64,000 nucleotides of DNA from Lachnospiraceae bacterium Marseille-Q4251 (GCA_018223435.1 JAGTTO010000001.1:3720001-3784000); one strand, 5' to 3'; positions 42,870 to 51,286 are shown, counted from the stretch's first letter. Made by a program: numbers and translations. The notes: generated by a model from the letters alone, not told the origin.

Positions 42870-43714
42870 TTCTTTCTAGCCTCCCGTAAATTTGTCAGAA
42901 TATCATAAGAAATCTTCAGGTTTCCTCTTCCTGTGCCAAGAGAGATCGCTGGCTTGTTGGAACCGTGGAAATCGGAACCGCCGGAGATCAGGATGCCTTC
43001 GGTCCGGGCCAGACGCCGCACATAGCTTTCATCCATCTGCGTATGGGTGGAGTATAGGGCTTCGACACCAATGAGCCCGTCCTTTTTCAGGGTGCGGACC
43101 AGATGCCGCAGCTCTTCATCAGAGAGATGATACTGAAGCGGGTGGGCGAGAACGGGGATTCCTCCGGTTTTCCGGATCAGGCGGACTGCCTGTCCCGGAG
43201 TGACCTTTTCCCGCGGGACAAAGTAGGGACAGGTATCTCCTACATAACGTGTGAAAGCTTCCTGCATGGTCTTGATGTAATGATGATCCAGAAGGTAGCG
43301 GGCAAAATGGGCCCTGGTCCATACTGCCTCGCCGAAGGCTTCCTGCATCTGTTCCCAGGAAATATCGATCCCGCCCTCGTCGTGGAGCTTTTCGATCATT
43401 TTCCGGTTGCGTAACAGTCGGGAATCCTGAAAATGCCGGATCTCCGTAAGAAAAACAGGACTTTCAGGATCAAACTCAAGTCCTACGATATGAATATCTT
43501 TTCCCTTGTATTCCGTGGAAAACTCAATGCCGGGAAGGACCTCGATGCCTTCTCTTTTTCCGGCTTCCATTGCTTCCGGAAGTCCTTTCACCGTATCGTG
43601 GTCGGTCAGGGCAAATGCAGAAAGGCCGGTCTTTTTGGCAAGTGAAACCAGTTCCGAAGGAGTCAGTGTTCCGTCAGAACAGGTGGAATGTACATGAAGA
43701 TCAACCAGTTTCAT
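42866..43714 (-). CDS. PHP domain phosphoesterase (RNase AM/YciV-like)
   Basis: A 282-residue metal-dependent phosphoesterase. The PHP motifs are VDLHVHSTCSDGTLTP (residues 3-18), ALTDHDTVKGLPEA near 37, PGIEFSTEY near 62, a His in VLAHPLQY near 190 and GGSDFHGSNKP near 245. This matches the YciV/TrpH family, which removes nucleotides from 3',5'-bisphosphonucleotides or short RNA 5' ends. I start at 43714 (MKLVDLHVH), with AAGGAGG upstream; the open frame continues 50 codons upstream across the promoter. Confidence 0.9.
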   Translation of the reverse strand: MKLVDLHVHSTCSDGTLTPSELVSLAKKTGLSAFALTDHDTVKGLPEAMEAGKREGIEVLPGIEFSTEYKGKDIHIVGLEFDPESPVFLTEIRHFQDSRLLRNRKMIEKLHDEGGIDISWEQMQEAFGEAVWTRAHFARYLLDHHYIKTMQEAFTRYVGDTCPYFVPREKVTPGQAVRLIRKTGGIPVLAHPLQYHLSDEELRHLVRTLKKDGLIGVEALYSTHTQMDESYVRRLARTEGILISGGSDFHGSNKPAISLGTGRGNLKISYDILTNLREARKK

Positions 43715-43747
43715 AAAAAACCTCCTTAAAAAATGCCTTTGCTTCTC

Positions 43748-43776
43748 AGTATAAAGGAAAAGACCGGAGATTGCAA
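43748..43776 (-). promoter_or_regulatory. Promoter of the PHP-Cof operon
   Basis: On the minus strand TTGCAA (43771-43776) and TATACT (43748-43753) are 17 bp apart, about 35 bp before the start codon. Confidence 0.8.
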
Positions 43777-43821
43777 ATGGAAAGCACATCTTTTCAGAAA
43801 ACGATCCGGATGGTAAAAGGC

Positions 43822-43850
43822 TTGTTATGCAAACGAAAATATGACATAAT
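43822..43850 (+). promoter_or_regulatory. Promoter of the MoxR-VWA-kinase cluster
   Basis: TTGTTA (43822-43827) and CATAAT (43845-43850) are 17 bp apart, about 70 bp before the MoxR gene. Confidence 0.65.
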
Positions 43851-43918
43851 AGGAAAAGACAGATCATGTAGATGAAAAAGAGGTCTGTTGCGAAAAGCAG
43901 TTGTGAAAGGGGAAGACA

Positions 43919-44836
43919 ATGGAACAGATCCTAGCGTATTTAAGAGAACAGAACCTTCCGGAAAGCCTGATCCGGGATGTGAAAGGATTCCGGGCGGCCT
44001 ACCCGGTGGAGGAACGGGTACAACGGCGGGTGGGAGCTCCGCAAATGCATTTTTTTGGCTCCGATATTCTCCAGATGGCGGTGGCAGGGATCCTTGCAGG
44101 GGAAAACATCCTGCTCTGCGGCCCGAAAGCCACCGGAAAAAATATCCTGGCGGAAAATCTGGCCTGGATCTTTGGCCGTCCGGTTTATAATGTATCGTTC
44201 CATGTAAATACAGACAGCAGCACGCTCATTGGTACCGATACCTTCCGGGATAACGAAGTGACGCTCAGAAAGGGACCGGTCTACCAGTGTGCGGCCTATG
44301 GCGGCTTCGGGATCCTTGATGAGATCAATATGGCGAAAAATGATGCCGTGGCTGTTCTTCATGCGACACTGGACTACCGGCGGATCATCGATGTGCCGGG
44401 CTATGAGAAGATCGACCTTCATCCGGCGACCCGTTTTATCGGTACGATGAACTATGGTTATGCCGGTACAAAGGAACTGAATGAGGCACTGGTTTCCAGA
44501 TTTCTCGTCATTTATATGCCGGCCCTGACAGAAGAAACGCTCTCGCAGATCTTTCATTCCGCCTTTCCGCAGCTTAAAAAAGAAGCAGAAAAGCAGTTTG
44601 CCGGTCTTTTTCTGGATCTCCAGAAAAAAGCGGATAACAGCGAGATTTCGACGAAGGCCATTGACCTTCGCGGCATGCTGGCAGCTTTGAAGCTGATCCG
44701 CGGCGGTCTGAAGCCTTCGCTGGCCGTTGCTATGGGGATCACGAATAAAAACTTTGACCTTTTTGAGCGGGAGATGGTAGAGGATATTGTGCGGACCCGT
44801 ATCCCGGAAAGCTGGAGTGCATCTGAGGTGTTTTGA
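43919..44836 (+). CDS. MoxR-like AAA+ ATPase with unusual Walker A
   Basis: A 305-residue AAA+ protein of the MoxR/CbbQ type. Walker A is LLCGPKATGKNILAENLA near residue 65, where Asn takes the place of the usual Thr/Ser after GK. Walker B is GILDEINMAKNDA near 125, sensor 1 is FIGTMNYGYAGTKELNEA near 178 and the arginine finger is in LVSRFLVIY. MoxR ATPases typically remodel a partner through a VWA-domain protein, and the next gene, 1 bp away, encodes one. AAAGGGGAAG precedes the ATG. It heads a five-gene cluster ending in a two-component system. Confidence 0.87.
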   Translation: MEQILAYLREQNLPESLIRDVKGFRAAYPVEERVQRRVGAPQMHFFGSDILQMAVAGILAGENILLCGPKATGKNILAENLAWIFGRPVYNVSFHVNTDSSTLIGTDTFRDNEVTLRKGPVYQCAAYGGFGILDEINMAKNDAVAVLHATLDYRRIIDVPGYEKIDLHPATRFIGTMNYGYAGTKELNEALVSRFLVIYMPALTEETLSQIFHSAFPQLKKEAEKQFAGLFLDLQKKADNSEISTKAIDLRGMLAALKLIRGGLKPSLAVAMGITNKNFDLFEREMVEDIVRTRIPESWSASEVF

Positions 44837-44837
44837 T

Positions 44838-46601
44838 ATGGACAAGGAAGAACTTTATGGAGAAGACCGTCTGGCAGCAGAGACACGGATCCGTAATCTT
44901 CTCTGGACGGTCAGCGGGGATTATGATCTTTCCTGCGAACTGGATATCGATTCTTTTCAGAAAGCGAAAGAGATCTCTCTTTATGATGCCATCAAACAGG
45001 GAGCCTTTGCCCGTTTCTTTGATACGGAGGCGTTTGGTCTTTATCTGGTGAAAAAGATCTATCTTGGCGCGGAGGAAGGCCAGCTTATGGGGATCGCCCA
45101 GCTTTGTCTGGATGAGGCTTCTTTTTCAAAAGTGGCAGCGGAACGGCCCGGAGTGCCCGATATTCGGAAAAGAGCCTTTGAGGAGATCTTGGAACGGGAT
45201 TTTGGAAGACTGAATGCATCCTTTGCCGGCAGGCTGAAGCTTGCCTATCTTCGCAGGGCACTGACCGGAGATCCGGCAGGAGAACAAAAGCTCCGCCGGG
45301 AGCTGGATCGGGTTGAGGCTTTAAAGGATACAAACGATACGTTAGAGATCATTCGCTGCGTGGACGGTATCTATAACTCGGCCGTGGATCGGAAGTTTGA
45401 ACAGGAGCATGGGACTCTGGCGGAGGTGCTGGCAGTTTCCATGGCAGATCTGAAGAAATACGACTGGCAGGATTATCTGAAGGAAGAGGCAGAAGAGGCC
45501 CGGCTGGAGGAATATTTAAGGCAGATGCAGAATCAGCTTACCAGTCTTTCGGAAGAGGAGGAGCAGGAAAAGGAAAAAACCAGGGGCGGAGTGGTGCTCC
45601 TGGATGAAGAGGCTGTGGAAAAAATGTATTCCTATATGGAACTGAACTATGGCCGTTCTTATCTTAATGAGCTTGAGCAGCAGCGGATCGATCAGAAGCT
45701 TTGCCGGGGGGCGCATGCGGACTGCAGCCTGTATTTTACGGACGGGATCCTTGCGGAACCGGTAAAGGTCAATGCCCAGTACGAGCTTGCGAAGCGGACG
45801 GCGGAGATGAACCGCCGCTTTCTGCATCAGAACCGGAGAGTGACACGCCAGAATATTGAAGTTCTGACAGAGATCCTGAATCATGCCCTGATGACGCGGA
45901 ATGAAGAGGAGATCTATGCTTCGGAATATGGCAGGATCGTGCCGAGCCGTCTCTGGAAGGTCGGGAGAACTTCGGGAGGAAAACTGTTTGATCTGGAGAT
46001 CAAGAAGGAAAATTCGGATTTTGTCGTGGAAGTCCTTATCGATGCCAGTGGTTCCCAGCGGGACCGTACCAGTCGGGTGGCGCTTCAGGGGTATATCCTG
46101 AGTGAAGCGCTGAGTCAGGCGGGGATCCCTCACAGTGTATTCGGTTTCTGCAGCTTCTGGGATTATACGGTGATGCGCCGTTTCCGGGATTTTGATGAGG
46201 GACGGGAGGCAAACAGCCGGATTTTTGAATTTTATGCGTCAGCAAACAACCGGGACGGACTGGCTGTCCGTACGGCGGGGAATGCCCTGTTGAACCGGCC
46301 GGAGGATCAGAAGATCCTCATCGTTTTAAGTGACGGCCGTCCCAACGATATCATTGTCAACCGTCCGGGCAGCAAAAATCCGACGCCGTATTTCGGAGAT
46401 TATGCCATCAAGGATACGGCGACAGAGATCCGGAAGCTTCGTAACCAGGGGATCGCAGTCCTTGGTGTCTTTGCAGGGGCGGAGAAAGATCTTCTGGCAG
46501 AGCAGAAGATTTTCGGAAAAGACTTTGCCTACATCAAAGACATCCGGAATTTCTCCCGTGTGACAGGGGCTTATCTCAAAAAACAGGTGCTGAATGCATA
46601 A
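44838..46601 (+). CDS. VWA domain protein (CobT-C-like), partner of the MoxR ATPase
   Basis: A 587-residue cytoplasmic protein. The C-terminal VWA domain (about residues 385-587) has the MIDAS start VLIDASGSQRDRT (D-x-S-x-S) near 400, the later LSDGRPND and LGVFAGAEKD. The N-terminal 380 residues are largely helical and Glu/Arg-rich, including a glutamate-rich stretch near 225-260. The layout resembles cobaltochelatase CobT and NorD-like VWA proteins paired with AAA+ ATPases, but there are no cobalamin genes nearby, so a metal-chelatase role is not supported. The ATG at 44838 is 2 bp after the MoxR stop. Confidence 0.83.
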   Translation: MDKEELYGEDRLAAETRIRNLLWTVSGDYDLSCELDIDSFQKAKEISLYDAIKQGAFARFFDTEAFGLYLVKKIYLGAEEGQLMGIAQLCLDEASFSKVAAERPGVPDIRKRAFEEILERDFGRLNASFAGRLKLAYLRRALTGDPAGEQKLRRELDRVEALKDTNDTLEIIRCVDGIYNSAVDRKFEQEHGTLAEVLAVSMADLKKYDWQDYLKEEAEEARLEEYLRQMQNQLTSLSEEEEQEKEKTRGGVVLLDEEAVEKMYSYMELNYGRSYLNELEQQRIDQKLCRGAHADCSLYFTDGILAEPVKVNAQYELAKRTAEMNRRFLHQNRRVTRQNIEVLTEILNHALMTRNEEEIYASEYGRIVPSRLWKVGRTSGGKLFDLEIKKENSDFVVEVLIDASGSQRDRTSRVALQGYILSEALSQAGIPHSVFGFCSFWDYTVMRRFRDFDEGREANSRIFEFYASANNRDGLAVRTAGNALLNRPEDQKILIVLSDGRPNDIIVNRPGSKNPTPYFGDYAIKDTATEIRKLRNQGIAVLGVFAGAEKDLLAEQKIFGKDFAYIKDIRNFSRVTGAYLKKQVLNA

Positions 46602-46615
46602 GAAAGGGGGAGACA

Positions 46616-48274
46616 GTGGAAAACAGAAAAATCAGGCTCAATCAATCCGTAGGGAGCCTATGTGTGGTTTTATGTCTCCTGGTGTATGCCTATTATGCCA
46701 GGGAGTGGGAGCGCCGGCTGTCCGATCCGCTGGGAAAAACCGTTCTGAGCCTCAGCAGGCATCTGATACATGCCGGACTGATTTTCTGTTGGATCCTTTC
46801 GGTGAACGCGCGCATCATACAGGACAGGATCCGCGGTTATCTGACGGCGATCGGGGGGCTTCTAATCTTCTGGCTGTATATCCGCACCGTAAAATGGATG
46901 TTTTTTCTGGGAGACAGCTGGCAGAACCAGTATCTCTGGTATGCCTATTACATTCCGATGATCCTGATCCCTCTGATCGGCGTTTTTCTGGTCCAGTATC
47001 TGGGAAAAAAGGAGACATACCGCCTGTCGGGAACGTGGAGGCTTCTTTATCTTCCGGCCTTTTTTCTGATCGGTCTTGTGTTCAGCAATGGATTTCATCA
47101 GCAGGTATTTTCTTTCCCGGAGGGAAGATATTCCGGAAGTGTTTATTCCTATGAGGCCGGTTACTATTTTGTTATGGCATGGTGTCTGCTCCTTGGCCTG
47201 TATTTTATCGTGATGCTGCTTTTTAAATGCCGGGCTCCCGGAAAACGGTGGCTTCAGAAGCTGCCTCTTTTTGTGCTGCTGGCCAATGTTTTTCTTTCGG
47301 TTTTGTACTGCCTTAAGATCATCCGGATGGATCTGGTTGCGGTAGACTGCATGTTTATCGTGGTTCTTCTGGAAGCCTGCATCCAGAGCGGTCTGATCCG
47401 TTCCAATTCCGGTTATGAAATGCTGTTTGCATCGGCACTGATGGAAGCGCAGATCCTGAATAAAAACGGGATGGTCTGCTATACTTCCCACCAGGCGGAA
47501 AAAATGGATGAAAATACCAGAAGCCGGATGGAGGATCCGGAAAATAAAGGGCTTATCCTGGAAAACAGAAGGCTGAACTGTGCGGATATTGCCAATGGCA
47601 GGATTTTCTGGTGGGAAAATGTAGAAGAAGTGCTCAGGTATACGCACAAGCTGGAAGAAACCAATGAGCGTCTCAGAGAAGAGAACGATCTTCTGGATGC
47701 CGAGATGAAGCTTCGTGAAGCACAGCTCCAGATCGATGAACAGAACCGTCTTTACGATCAGCTTACCTGTGATATGAAAGAACAGCTGGATCTTTTGGAA
47801 GGACTTTTGAAAAGTGACCGGGTGACAGGCAGACAGCGGATCGCGAAGATCTGCGTGCTGAGTGCCTATATGAAACGGCGGAGTAATCTGTGCCTTCTGG
47901 CGGAAAGTGAAAAGCAGACTTCGACCAAGGAGCTGGAGCTTTGTATTTCAGAATCGCTGGAAAGCATGCGGCTGTGCAATCTGTTCTGTTCTTTTGAAAG
48001 CCATTGCAGCGGGAAAACAGCTGCAGGGGAACTGATCCTTTTATACGATGTGGTGCAGCAGATCTTTCAGCAGCTTCTGGCTGATGCAGGAGCAGTGATG
48101 ATCTGGCTGCGGGCGGAAAATGACAGTCTTTTTCTGAAACTTCAGTCGGATGGCAGGCTCTGTACGGAATTCCCGGCTATGGAACGCTGGAGCGCTGCGG
48201 GCGGCAGCTTTTCTGTCTCCTGCGGACCGGATGCTGCCTGGCTGATCTTGCAAAAGGAGGGAGGAAAAGGATGA
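46616..48274 (+). CDS. Membrane sensor with N-terminal 7TM region, no recognisable kinase domain
   Basis: A 552-residue protein. Seven hydrophobic segments between residues 10 and 265 (SVGSLCVVLCLLVYAYY, then helices near 45, 75, 105, 145, 185 and 220) resemble the histidine-kinase N-terminal 7TM region. A long Glu/Gln/Arg-rich coiled coil (KLEETNERLREENDLLDAEM and on) spans about 340-400. The C-terminal 150 residues should be the kinase part but I find no N, G1 or G2 ATP box. It may be a catalytically dead sensor or dimer partner of the next gene. GTG start at 46616 with AAAGGGGGA; its stop overlaps the next ATG. Confidence 0.72.
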   Translation: MENRKIRLNQSVGSLCVVLCLLVYAYYAREWERRLSDPLGKTVLSLSRHLIHAGLIFCWILSVNARIIQDRIRGYLTAIGGLLIFWLYIRTVKWMFFLGDSWQNQYLWYAYYIPMILIPLIGVFLVQYLGKKETYRLSGTWRLLYLPAFFLIGLVFSNGFHQQVFSFPEGRYSGSVYSYEAGYYFVMAWCLLLGLYFIVMLLFKCRAPGKRWLQKLPLFVLLANVFLSVLYCLKIIRMDLVAVDCMFIVVLLEACIQSGLIRSNSGYEMLFASALMEAQILNKNGMVCYTSHQAEKMDENTRSRMEDPENKGLILENRRLNCADIANGRIFWWENVEEVLRYTHKLEETNERLREENDLLDAEMKLREAQLQIDEQNRLYDQLTCDMKEQLDLLEGLLKSDRVTGRQRIAKICVLSAYMKRRSNLCLLAESEKQTSTKELELCISESLESMRLCNLFCSFESHCSGKTAAGELILLYDVVQQIFQQLLADAGAVMIWLRAENDSLFLKLQSDGRLCTEFPAMERWSAAGGSFSVSCGPDAAWLILQKEGGKG

Positions 48275-49611
48275 CAAGACCACTTTTTTCTTTATCTTAT
48301 GGTACGTTTGGCGGGATCCTGATGGTTTTGTACAGTTTTTTCCTGATCCAGCTTGGCGGCATTCTGCTGGCAAAGGAAAAGAAACGGAAAAAGAAAACAC
48401 TGTTCTGGTCCCGCTGGTTTCTTTTTCTGGTTACCGGGATTGTTCTGATCCTTTTAGCTGCCTTCAGTAAACAGCGGGAAATGAGGCTTTTTTCTACGGT
48501 AGAACAGAGAGAGAGGGAGATCAAGATCAGCCAGCTGCCCTTATGGAGTGCTCCTCTGGGGCTGACACTTCTTGGAACTGTGACTGTTGTGCTCATATGG
48601 AAAACGCTCGCTTATCGCCGTACTACACTGAACCGTCTGGCAATCAAAGAAAGCTTTGATAATCTTCCCACCGGTCTTTGTTTTTCTAGACCGGAAGGCT
48701 TTGTGCTGCTGGCGAACCGTAAAATGGAGCAGCTTTGTTTTGAACTGACGGGAGAGGATCTTCAGGATGCCGGGCATTTCTGGGAACAGCTCACAAAAAA
48801 GACAGGGAAGATACAGGCAAGAGCGGTCGTATATGGTGAACAGCCCTGTTTTTGCCTGGAAAATCAGGAAATATGGACGTTTCAGAGGGATGTTTTAAAT
48901 ACAGACCGCAGACAGCTCATTCAGCTGACGGCCGTGAATATCACAGAGCTTTATCACCTGTTAGAGCAGCTGGATCAGAAACATCTGGAGCTGAAGAGGA
49001 TGAACGGGCGTCTGCGGCAGTACAGTGAGAATATGGAGAGTTATGTGCGGAGCAGGGAGCTCCTGGAGACAAAGATGCGGATCCATAAAGAAATCGGACA
49101 GGCGCTGCTGGCTTCCCGGGTGTATATTTGCCAGAAGGTACCGGAGCTTACCGAACAGGATATTTTAAAGCGCTGGGAATCGGTTGTTCTGGTCCTGAAA
49201 AAAGAAGCGGAGCCGGAAGTGCCGGAAAATAAGTGGCTGCAGTTTGTCCGTGCAGCAGGGGATGCCGGCGTGCAGGTGATCACTTCCGGATCGATACCGA
49301 CGGATCCGGTACGACAGGAATATCTTCTGATGGCTGCCGTGGAAGCTTTGACAAATGCCGTCCGCCACGGAGAAGCGGATCGGCTGAAGATCGTGCTTAC
49401 AGAAGAAAATGGGTACATACGGGTCTGTTTTTTCAACAACGGGAAAAATCCTACGCTTCCTGTCCGGGAGGGCGGGGGACTTGGTGCCTTGCGTATCCGT
49501 CTGGAAGAAGCCGGCGGCAGCATGCAGATCCTGACGACTCCGGAGTTTTGTCTGTCTGTTTTACTGCCGAAAAAAGGGGGGAGAGAGGTATGTTACCGAT
49601 ACAGGTCTTGA
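48271..49611 (+). CDS. Sensor histidine kinase, NarL-type partner (HATPase_c)
   Basis: A 446-residue membrane protein. Two TM helices at about residues 12-33 and 48-64, a third near 90-112, then a PAS-like region (ESFDNLPTGLCFSRPEGFVLLANR), a coiled coil (LEQLDQKHLELKRMNGRLR), a phospho-acceptor candidate in TKMRIHKEIGQALLASRVY and the ATPase N-box AAVEALTNAVRHGEADR and G-box GGGLGALRIRLEEAGG. The NarL/LuxR-type arrangement fits the following regulator. The G1 box (expected DxGxG) reads CFFNNGKNP, a degenerate form. Overlaps neighbours at both ends (ATGA upstream, 22 bp downstream). Confidence 0.85.
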   Translation: MTRPLFSLSYGTFGGILMVLYSFFLIQLGGILLAKEKKRKKKTLFWSRWFLFLVTGIVLILLAAFSKQREMRLFSTVEQREREIKISQLPLWSAPLGLTLLGTVTVVLIWKTLAYRRTTLNRLAIKESFDNLPTGLCFSRPEGFVLLANRKMEQLCFELTGEDLQDAGHFWEQLTKKTGKIQARAVVYGEQPCFCLENQEIWTFQRDVLNTDRRQLIQLTAVNITELYHLLEQLDQKHLELKRMNGRLRQYSENMESYVRSRELLETKMRIHKEIGQALLASRVYICQKVPELTEQDILKRWESVVLVLKKEAEPEVPENKWLQFVRAAGDAGVQVITSGSIPTDPVRQEYLLMAAVEALTNAVRHGEADRLKIVLTEENGYIRVCFFNNGKNPTLPVREGGGLGALRIRLEEAGGSMQILTTPEFCLSVLLPKKGGREVCYRYRS

Positions 49612-50219
49612 TCGTGGAAGACGATCCGATGGCCAGGACATTATTTGAAATTTATCTGAAAAACAGTGAGAAATATAAGGTGGCAGGTTCTGTGGAAAGT
49701 GCGGCAATGGCGGAGCTCTACTGCCTGACAAAGCAGATAGACCTGATCCTTATGGATGTGTGTACGGCTTTGCATGCCAGTGGTCTGGATGCAGCGGAAA
49801 AAATCAAAAAGAATCATCCGGGGATAAAAATCCTGATCGTGACCAGTCAGCCGGAATGTGATTTTATCGAACGTGCCCGTCGGGCGGGGGTGGACAGCTT
49901 CTGGTATAAGGAACCATCCGAAGAAAAAATCATGTCTGTGATCAACAGGACCATGGAAGGGGAACGGGTTTATCCGGATTCTCCGGCGAAGCAGAAGATC
50001 GGCAACTGCTTCAGCACAGAATTTACAAAACAGGAACTGAGCATTTTGCGGGAACTGACGGCAGGAGATACCGATGAGGAGATTGGAAAGAATCTTCATC
50101 TTTCTGTCTGGACGGTCCGGAAATATATCAAACAGATGCTGGAGAAGACGGGATTCAAATCCCGGACCCAGCTGGCTGTTGTGGCAAGAGAAAGCGGGAT
50201 CGTGATAAAAGGGTATTGA
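49590..50219 (+). CDS. LuxR/NarL family response regulator
   Basis: A 209-residue regulator. The receiver domain has the acidic pair in LIVEDDPMA, the phospho-Asp in LILMDVCTAL near residue 53, and the conserved Lys in FWYKEPSEE. The C-terminal HTH (about 145-205) shows FTKQELSILRELTAGDTDEEIGKNLHLS and WTVRKYIKQMLEKTGFKSRTQL (each shown in parts), close to the DcuR/CitT or LuxR-like winged forms. The ATG at 49590 is within the kinase gene, with GGGGGGAGAGAGG as SD. Last gene of the cluster; the shared terminator follows. Confidence 0.88.
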   Translation: MLPIQVLIVEDDPMARTLFEIYLKNSEKYKVAGSVESAAMAELYCLTKQIDLILMDVCTALHASGLDAAEKIKKNHPGIKILIVTSQPECDFIERARRAGVDSFWYKEPSEEKIMSVINRTMEGERVYPDSPAKQKIGNCFSTEFTKQELSILRELTAGDTDEEIGKNLHLSVWTVRKYIKQMLEKTGFKSRTQLAVVARESGIVIKGY

Positions 50220-50250
50220 GATATCACGATTCCGAAGCCGGGATAACACA

Positions 50251-50281
50251 AAAAAGCATCCGAAATGCTCGGATGCTTTTT
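50251..50281. terminator. Bidirectional terminator shared by the kinase cluster and the tRNA array
   Basis: AAAAAGCATCCG (50251-50262) pairs with CGGATGCTTTTT; both strands end in T-runs. It lies directly after the last tRNA-Glu on the minus strand. Confidence 0.92.
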
Positions 50282-50285
50282 CAAA

Positions 50286-50357
50286 CAGTTCGTAGGAGAA
50301 TCGAACTCCTGTTTCCGCCGTGAGAGGGCGGCGTCTTAACCGCTTGACCAACGAACC
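50286..50357 (-). tRNA. tRNA-Glu (CUC), copy 4 of array (distal)
   Basis: On the minus strand a 72-nt cloverleaf: acceptor GGTTCGT with ACGAACT, anticodon stem CCGCC/GGCGG around loop CTCTCAC (anticodon CUC reading GAG), T arm AGGAG-TTCGATT-CTCCT, discriminator G. CCA is not encoded. The pair 1:72 is G-U. Identical in sequence to the other three. Confidence 0.95.
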
Positions 50358-50387
50358 ATAATAACAAAACAATATTCAGATAAAGAA

Positions 50388-50459
50388 CAGTTCGTAGGAG
50401 AATCGAACTCCTGTTTCCGCCGTGAGAGGGCGGCGTCTTAACCGCTTGACCAACGAACC
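50388..50459 (-). tRNA. tRNA-Glu (CUC), copy 3 of array
   Basis: The same 72-nt cloverleaf and CUC anticodon. Spacer to the next copy is about 30 bp and nearly identical between copies, which points to tandem duplication. Confidence 0.95.
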
Positions 50460-50488
50460 ATAATAACAAACAATATTCAGATGAAGAG

Positions 50489-50560
50489 CAGTTCGTAGGA
50501 GAATCGAACTCCTGTTTCCGCCGTGAGAGGGCGGCGTCTTAACCGCTTGACCAACGAACC
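50489..50560 (-). tRNA. tRNA-Glu (CUC), copy 2 of array
   Basis: Same 72-nt sequence, CUC anticodon. Spacer as for the other copies. Confidence 0.95.
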
Positions 50561-50589
50561 ATAATAACAAACAATATTCAGATGAAGAG

Positions 50590-50661
50590 CAGTTCGTAGG
50601 AGAATCGAACTCCTGTTTCCGCCGTGAGAGGGCGGCGTCTTAACCGCTTGACCAACGAACC
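50590..50661 (-). tRNA. tRNA-Glu (CUC), copy 1 of array (promoter-proximal)
   Basis: Same 72-nt sequence. A strong promoter begins 11 bp upstream. Confidence 0.95.
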
Positions 50662-50671
50662 TTACTGCGAT

Positions 50672-50700
50672 ATCTTAACCTATGAATCAGGAAATGTCAA
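50672..50700 (-). promoter_or_regulatory. Promoter of the tRNA-Glu array
   Basis: On the minus strand a perfect TTGACA (50695-50700) and TAAGAT (50672-50677) are 17 bp apart, as expected for a stable-RNA operon. A-rich tracts lie upstream, like an UP element. Confidence 0.88.
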
Positions 50701-50756
50701 GCATTTTTTTGAAAATTTTTGAAATTTTTTTGAAAGTCGCATTTTTATGAAAATTC

Positions 50757-50772
50757 CGTAACAGTTCAGAAC
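50757..50772 (+). repeat. Left-end fragment of the dispersed structured repeat
   Basis: CGTAACAGTTCAGAAC is identical to the first 16 bases of repeat copy A (6118-6133). The rest of the repeat is missing; the terminal repeat of an insertion element begins two bases later. Confidence 0.6.
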
Positions 50773-50773
50773 C

Positions 50774-51286
50774 AATGTCACTTAGTTAAGCTTATCATGA
50801 ATAGTAAAAATTGTGTATATATTTAAGAAAAGGATGTGATAATCAAAGGAAAACAAAAATATACCATGTTCAAAAAAATTTATATTAACTGTCAGGCGCG
50901 ACTTTAAGACAGACTTTCGTCTGCCTTAAAATTAGTGTATACTAGAATTTCCATAGAAATGATTAAACGCATCATTTTTTTGAAATCAAGCTTGCGTCTG
51001 CGTAAAAAATCCTTGTCAGGATTATTTGCAAAAGAAGAAATTGAGAGGGACATCTCATCAATAATGTCCCAAAGTGTAGTTTTGACTGTTTCAGGAAATG
51101 TCATAGTTAAACCTCCTTGAATTAGAATGAAATATAGTTCTAATTCAAGGGCCGCTCTCGTTACCTCATGAATTTATCAGCAACGAGAGCGGCCACACAT
51201 TTTAGCTGCTTTGTTAACTACATATTAAAATATTTTTGTTAGAGATTCAAATTGACTTGAACCGATAAGCCTAACTAAGTGACATT
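50774..51286. mobile_element. Internally deleted IS derivative with 22-bp terminal inverted repeats
   Basis: The left end (50774-50796) and the complement of the right end (51264-51286) agree at all but one of 23 positions (core GTCACTTAGTTA-GCTTATC). Inside are only a transposase N-terminus and two hairpins (TTGAATTAGAA/TTCTAATTCAA at 51117-51148; GGCCGCTCTCGTT/AACGAGAGCGGCC at about 51149-51194) that would block incoming transcription. About 0.5 kb, too short for a full transposase, so it is non-autonomous. It sits right at the expected start codon of the serine dehydratase alpha subunit. Confidence 0.82.
50904..51104 (-). pseudogene. IS4-family-like transposase, N-terminal fragment
   Basis: 66 codons; the first 51 (MTFPETVKTTLWDIIDEM and on, to IISME) are almost identical to the fragment at 57.6-57.9 kb, after which the frame runs into unrelated sequence. 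The SD AAGGAGG and start are intact. The assignment to the IS4/DDE group is by recognition only. Confidence 0.75.

Noticed and set aside
43888..44190. Separate small gene overlapping the MoxR start
   Set aside because: It is an out-of-frame reading of the MoxR gene, with no good SD and low-quality composition.
44838..46601. Cobaltochelatase CobT
   Set aside because: Only the VWA part resembles CobT; there are no cobalamin or chelatase genes nearby and the N-terminus differs.
50286..50661. CRISPR-like array from four regular repeats
   Set aside because: Each repeat folds as a full tRNA-Glu with conserved T and anticodon arms, and spacers are near-identical rather than unique.
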